A stretch of DNA of 64,000 nucleotides from JBNRMW01 sp050309795 (lineage in GTDB: Bacteria > Bacillota_I > Bacilli_A > Erysipelotrichales > Erysipelotrichaceae). Within the stretch, counting starts at the first letter, position 1. Each line of letters starts with the position of its first letter. Below, in pieces: positions 61,483 through 64,000 of the stretch. The notes beneath the pieces are model-generated. The model was not told the origin of the DNA. It made no database searches and saw only the letters and a program-made list of their open reading frames with translations. A program made the translations under genes and the position numbers. The stretch is from positions 9,534 through 73,533 of the forward strand of contig JBNRMW010000006.1 of NCBI GenBank assembly GCA_050309795.1, read 5' to 3'.

Positions 61483-62696
61483 TATACATAGGGATTATCC
61501 ATCGCTTCTCCATAACTAGGCTCATTCTTAATCTCATTATAAGCAATAAAAGCAAAACTAAGCGCAAACATATAGGAGATGAGAGAAGAACCACCATAGG
61601 AAATTAAAGGTAATGTAATACCAGTAATAGGTAAGATGCCAACCACCATCATAATATTTTGTAATTGCTGATAAACGAAAATTCCCAAGACCCCAGACAA
61701 AATATATTTCAAACGAAAGTTTTTAGAACGAATTGTTAAGTGGATCAAACGTAAATCAAGAATGATGGAAAGAAAGATGAGCCAGAGACTTCCAATGAAA
61801 CCAAAAGCCGAACCAAAAACGGAAAAGATAAAGTCCGTATGTGATGCAGCGATTGGTATAACGGAATTACCTGCACCTAATCCGCTAGAACCCGCATTTC
61901 CTAAAGCTATCAAGGAAGAATAAAGTTGCCAACCATAGGTTTGATAATATTTTTCATAATCCAACCAGCCATAAAAACGACGTAAACGGTAATTTGTACC
62001 AAATACGGCCTCTAACCATTCGATTTTAAAATAATAAGAATAAACGACAAAAATTAAGGCACAAACTAAAATGACAGCAATCATTATGAACCATTCGCGG
62101 CGAATACCACTCATTAATAACATGATAACTAAAGAGATGACTATAATGAAAGGGACGCCCGTATCGGGTTGTAAGAAAATTAAAAGTAAAGGGGGGACAA
62201 CCCATCTCCCGACCTTTAAAAACAACAATAAATCCGACTTAAAGGTCATTTCTTCCCGTGTACGATTATGGTCTTGAATAACTTTAGAAGTGATGACGAT
62301 TAAGACTATTTTCATAAACTCCGAAGGTTGAAAGGAAAATCCTGAAAACTGAAACCAGGCATAGGTGCCTCCCACCGGACGGATAAAACCTAAACGTAAA
62401 ATACCATATTTTTGTAATAATAAAACAATTAGTGCAAAAATTAAAACAAAATAAACCATGCGGAAAATCCCATAAACCATCTCTTTTCCCATAAAAACCA
62501 AAATCAAAATGGACACAAAGCCCATACCAAAAAATGCCCCTTGGCGAATAATATAGCCCTTGGCCTCCGATAATCCACCAGAAAGATGTGGGGCGCTCGC
62601 ATAAAGGGCTAATAGAGAAGTGGCGGCATATAATACTAAGATAAGGACCAATAATTTATCAATCGCAAATTGTCTTTTCTTTACTCGGTTACTCAT
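61482..62696 (-). CDS. rodA: Rod shape-determining SEDS protein RodA
   Basis: A 404-residue SEDS-family peptidoglycan glycosyltransferase with about ten membrane helices. Typical parts include FSFQPSEFMKIVLI near residue 122, FLQPDTGVPFIIV near 170 (the catalytic Asp), GNSVIPIAASHTDFIFSVFGSAFGF near 270 (in parts) and the C-terminal GITLPLISYGGSSL near 365. RodA versus FtsW cannot be settled by eye; the C-terminal half resembles RodA. Its presence implies a peptidoglycan wall. ATG 62696 is used; a longer frame lacks a ribosome-binding site. Confidence 0.88.
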   Translation of the reverse strand: MSNRVKKRQFAIDKLLVLILVLYAATSLLALYASAPHLSGGLSEAKGYIIRQGAFFGMGFVSILILVFMGKEMVYGIFRMVYFVLIFALIVLLLQKYGILRLGFIRPVGGTYAWFQFSGFSFQPSEFMKIVLIVITSKVIQDHNRTREEMTFKSDLLLFLKVGRWVVPPLLLIFLQPDTGVPFIIVISLVIMLLMSGIRREWFIMIAVILVCALIFVVYSYYFKIEWLEAVFGTNYRLRRFYGWLDYEKYYQTYGWQLYSSLIALGNAGSSGLGAGNSVIPIAASHTDFIFSVFGSAFGFIGSLWLIFLSIILDLRLIHLTIRSKNFRLKYILSGVLGIFVYQQLQNIMMVVGILPITGITLPLISYGGSSLISYMFALSFAFIAYNEIKNEPSYGEAMDNPYV

Positions 62697-62762
62697 ATTA
62701 CCTGCTTTCTGTAGGTACATATTACCATAAAACAAGGAGACTCAAAACCAGAGTCGCGTTTA

Positions 62763-63293
62763 TCAATTTCGCAACTTTGTTATGTTCGGTGGTAAAGGAC
62801 CAAGATAGATTAATCGTGTTTTACAGCTGGCACAAAAATAGCCTTTGTTCAAGCGAAGTTTTCGTTGTAGCTCATATTTTTGGCAAGAACATTGATACAA
62901 ATGGATGTTGGCTCCGGTGTAGGATCTTGTTAAGCTTATATTTAAACGCCGACAGGTTTCTTTAAATTCCTTCGATTGGTCTGTAAAAGGTTTTTGTTGA
63001 CTGTGTAAACCATAATGAACGAGTTCGTGTTTTAAAACATCCAAAATAATCTCTTTGTCCCCGTTTTCAATTAGCGACGCCGCAAGGTCGATTTGTTGTG
63101 GTTGTTTTTTGGCATTCAATTTGTAGGCACCCAATACACGCTTTAAACGTCCATTGATTTTAATAGGGATTTTTAAATCTAATTGAAAATGGGTAGATAA
63201 AAATTGTTGAGCTTCACGGGTTAACCAAAGGAGCAAATCTTTACGCGAATTATTGTTCACGGATGGTAATTTGTCCATCAACCACGTCATCAA
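62763..63293 (-). CDS. SprT-like zinc metallopeptidase-fold protein
   Basis: A 176-residue protein of the SprT/YdcK type: HELVHYG, with the zinc-binding His89, catalytic Glu90 and His93, followed by a C-terminal zinc ribbon with Cys pairs (YQCSCQ and FCASC). Its start is uncertain: ATG 63293 lies 44 nt inside xpt, and ATG 63278 is possible; neither has a strong ribosome-binding site. It is probably translated by coupling with xpt. Function in bacteria is unknown; eukaryotic Spartan relatives repair DNA-protein crosslinks. Confidence 0.85.
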   Translation of the reverse strand: MMTWLMDKLPSVNNNSRKDLLLWLTREAQQFLSTHFQLDLKIPIKINGRLKRVLGAYKLNAKKQPQQIDLAASLIENGDKEIILDVLKHELVHYGLHSQQKPFTDQSKEFKETCRRLNISLTRSYTGANIHLYQCSCQKYELQRKLRLNKGYFCASCKTRLIYLGPLPPNITKLRN

Positions 63294-63825
63294 CGATACA
63301 CAACGAACTCAATAAAAAACCTTGATCGCGCAACCATTGACCGCCGGATTGAAAGCCCTTTTCAATCACAACACCAATACCAGAGACCGTGGCCTTCGCT
63401 TGTTTCACAATATCAATTAAGCCGCGTATCGCCTCACCATTTGCTAAGAAGTCGTCAATGATTAAAAGGCGGTCAGTTGGTAATAAATAGCGTTGGTTGA
63501 CGGTAAAGAGGGTACTATACTGCTTCGTGTAAGAAAATACCTCAGCCTTGTAGTCGGAGGGATTTTCATAATCTAGCGTTCTCTTTTTTGCGAAAACTAG
63601 ATCTACGTTGAATTTTTGAGCGACCACAACCGCAATGCCGATTCCACTAGCCTCACAAGTTAAGATTTTGTTAATTTCTAGATGTTTAAAAGCATCGTAA
63701 AATAAGGCGGCAATGTCTTCTAAAAAGGAAACATCCATATAGTGGTTTAAAAAGTGGTCGACTTTTATAATATCTTTTCCAATGGTTTCAGCTGTGTCCT
63801 GAACTCTTTTTTCTACTTTATTCAT
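63250..63825 (-). CDS. xpt: Xanthine phosphoribosyltransferase
   Basis: A 191-residue type I phosphoribosyltransferase that salvages xanthine to XMP. The PRPP-binding motif is LLIIDDFLANGEA (residues 120-132), and the VEKGFQSGGQWLRDQG loop near 155 is typical of Xpt. The start has AGGA seven bases before the ATG. In many Firmicutes a purine riboswitch precedes xpt; I do not see one here. Confidence 0.95.
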   Translation of the reverse strand: MNKVEKRVQDTAETIGKDIIKVDHFLNHYMDVSFLEDIAALFYDAFKHLEINKILTCEASGIGIAVVVAQKFNVDLVFAKKRTLDYENPSDYKAEVFSYTKQYSTLFTVNQRYLLPTDRLLIIDDFLANGEAIRGLIDIVKQAKATVSGIGVVIEKGFQSGGQWLRDQGFLLSSLCIVDDVVDGQITIREQ

Positions 63826-64000
63826 GGCATTATCCTAACAAATTAAGTGATGTCATTCAATGACTTGTAAAGGTCTGTTAGATTTCAAAGTTAATGCGAC
63901 ACAGTGTTGCACTTACCCTGGAAACCCGTCTTTTTATGCTTTTAAATGATTACCTTAACATTCTCGCTTTTTTCTTCTACACTATAAACATGATGGTTAG
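63826..64000. other. Intergenic region upstream of xpt
   Basis: A TTGAAT and a TAGGAT with a 17-bp spacer on the minus strand may be the xpt promoter, and an inverted repeat GTCATT/AATGAC overlaps it. Farther upstream, GCGACACAGTGTTGC forms a near-palindrome. No purine-aptamer sequence, SD site or ORF is evident. A gene on the + strand may start beyond the window edge. Confidence 0.4.

Noticed and set aside
63826..64000. Purine riboswitch upstream of xpt
   Set aside because: The conserved aptamer bases and loop sequences could not be found, although xpt is often under such control.
1..64000. TGA read as tryptophan (Mollicutes code 4)
   Set aside because: TGA ends several intact genes (fur, mvaD, holB, mfd) at expected lengths.

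Overview
The window is a 64 kb, gene-dense, low-GC chromosomal segment around a replication origin of a Firmicutes/Bacilli-type bacterium. Gene order follows Bacillus subtilis in pieces: tmk-holB-yaaT-rsmI, metG, pth-mfd-rqcP, rpmH-rnpA-yidC-khpB, dnaA-dnaN-yaaA-recF-gyrB-gyrA, serS-tadA-SRP RNA-dnaX-recR. TGA ends several genes (fur, mvaD, holB), so the standard code is used and not the Mycoplasma code. A mevalonate pathway, compact intergenic regions and no sporulation genes, together with retained wall genes (rodA, a DivIC/FtsB-like protein), suggest a lineage near the wall-bearing relatives of Mollicutes (for example Izemoplasmatales, Haloplasmatales or Erysipelotrichia). That placement is inference.

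Layout. 1-2.4 kb (+): tail of an ABC transporter and a Fur-family repressor. 2.4-11.3 kb (-): metG with a T-box leader, a broken SPFH gene, galK-galM, and the rsmI-yaaT-holB-tmk run. 11.6-15.4 kb: small envelope, stress and regulatory genes, including a membrane-protein gene interrupted by an in-frame TAA. 15.5-28.2 kb (-): gpmI, rqcP, mfd, pth, tRNA-Ala, sbcC-sbcD, khpB, yidC, rnpA, rpmH. 28.3-34.8 kb: an AraC-type regulator divergent from a carbohydrate ABC importer and a GH112 phosphorylase. 34.9-40.4 kb (+): a TctA-like permease followed by the complete lower mevalonate pathway (mvk, mvaD, pmk, fni). 40.5-44.1 kb (+): a heterodimeric ABC exporter. 44.1-46 kb: bipartite oriC around dnaA. 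46-61.4 kb (+): dnaN, yaaA, recF, gyrB, gyrA, a DUF1538 membrane protein with a tandem P-II protein, serS with a T-box, SRP RNA, tadA, dnaX, recR, an unknown gene, nadK. 61.5-63.8 kb (-): rodA, an SprT-like gene, xpt.

How parts work together. GH112 phosphorolysis would yield galactose-1-phosphate directly, while galM and galK process free galactose. The mevalonate operon makes IPP/DMAPP. The origin has a cluster of DnaA boxes before dnaA and, between dnaA and dnaN, a box/GC-cluster/TAA-trio arrangement like the B. subtilis unwinding element. Two exact parS sites lie 11-12 kb from oriC, flanking serS; one is embedded in the serS T-box leader as the likely Stem III hairpin.

The most noteworthy items are the parS/T-box overlap, two genes each interrupted by a single in-frame TAA (SPFH and DUF2975-like), the 15 kb block separating rpmH from dnaA and pointing toward the origin, and the matched duplication in the DUF1538/P-II pair. 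I found no insertion sequence, prophage or CRISPR array.
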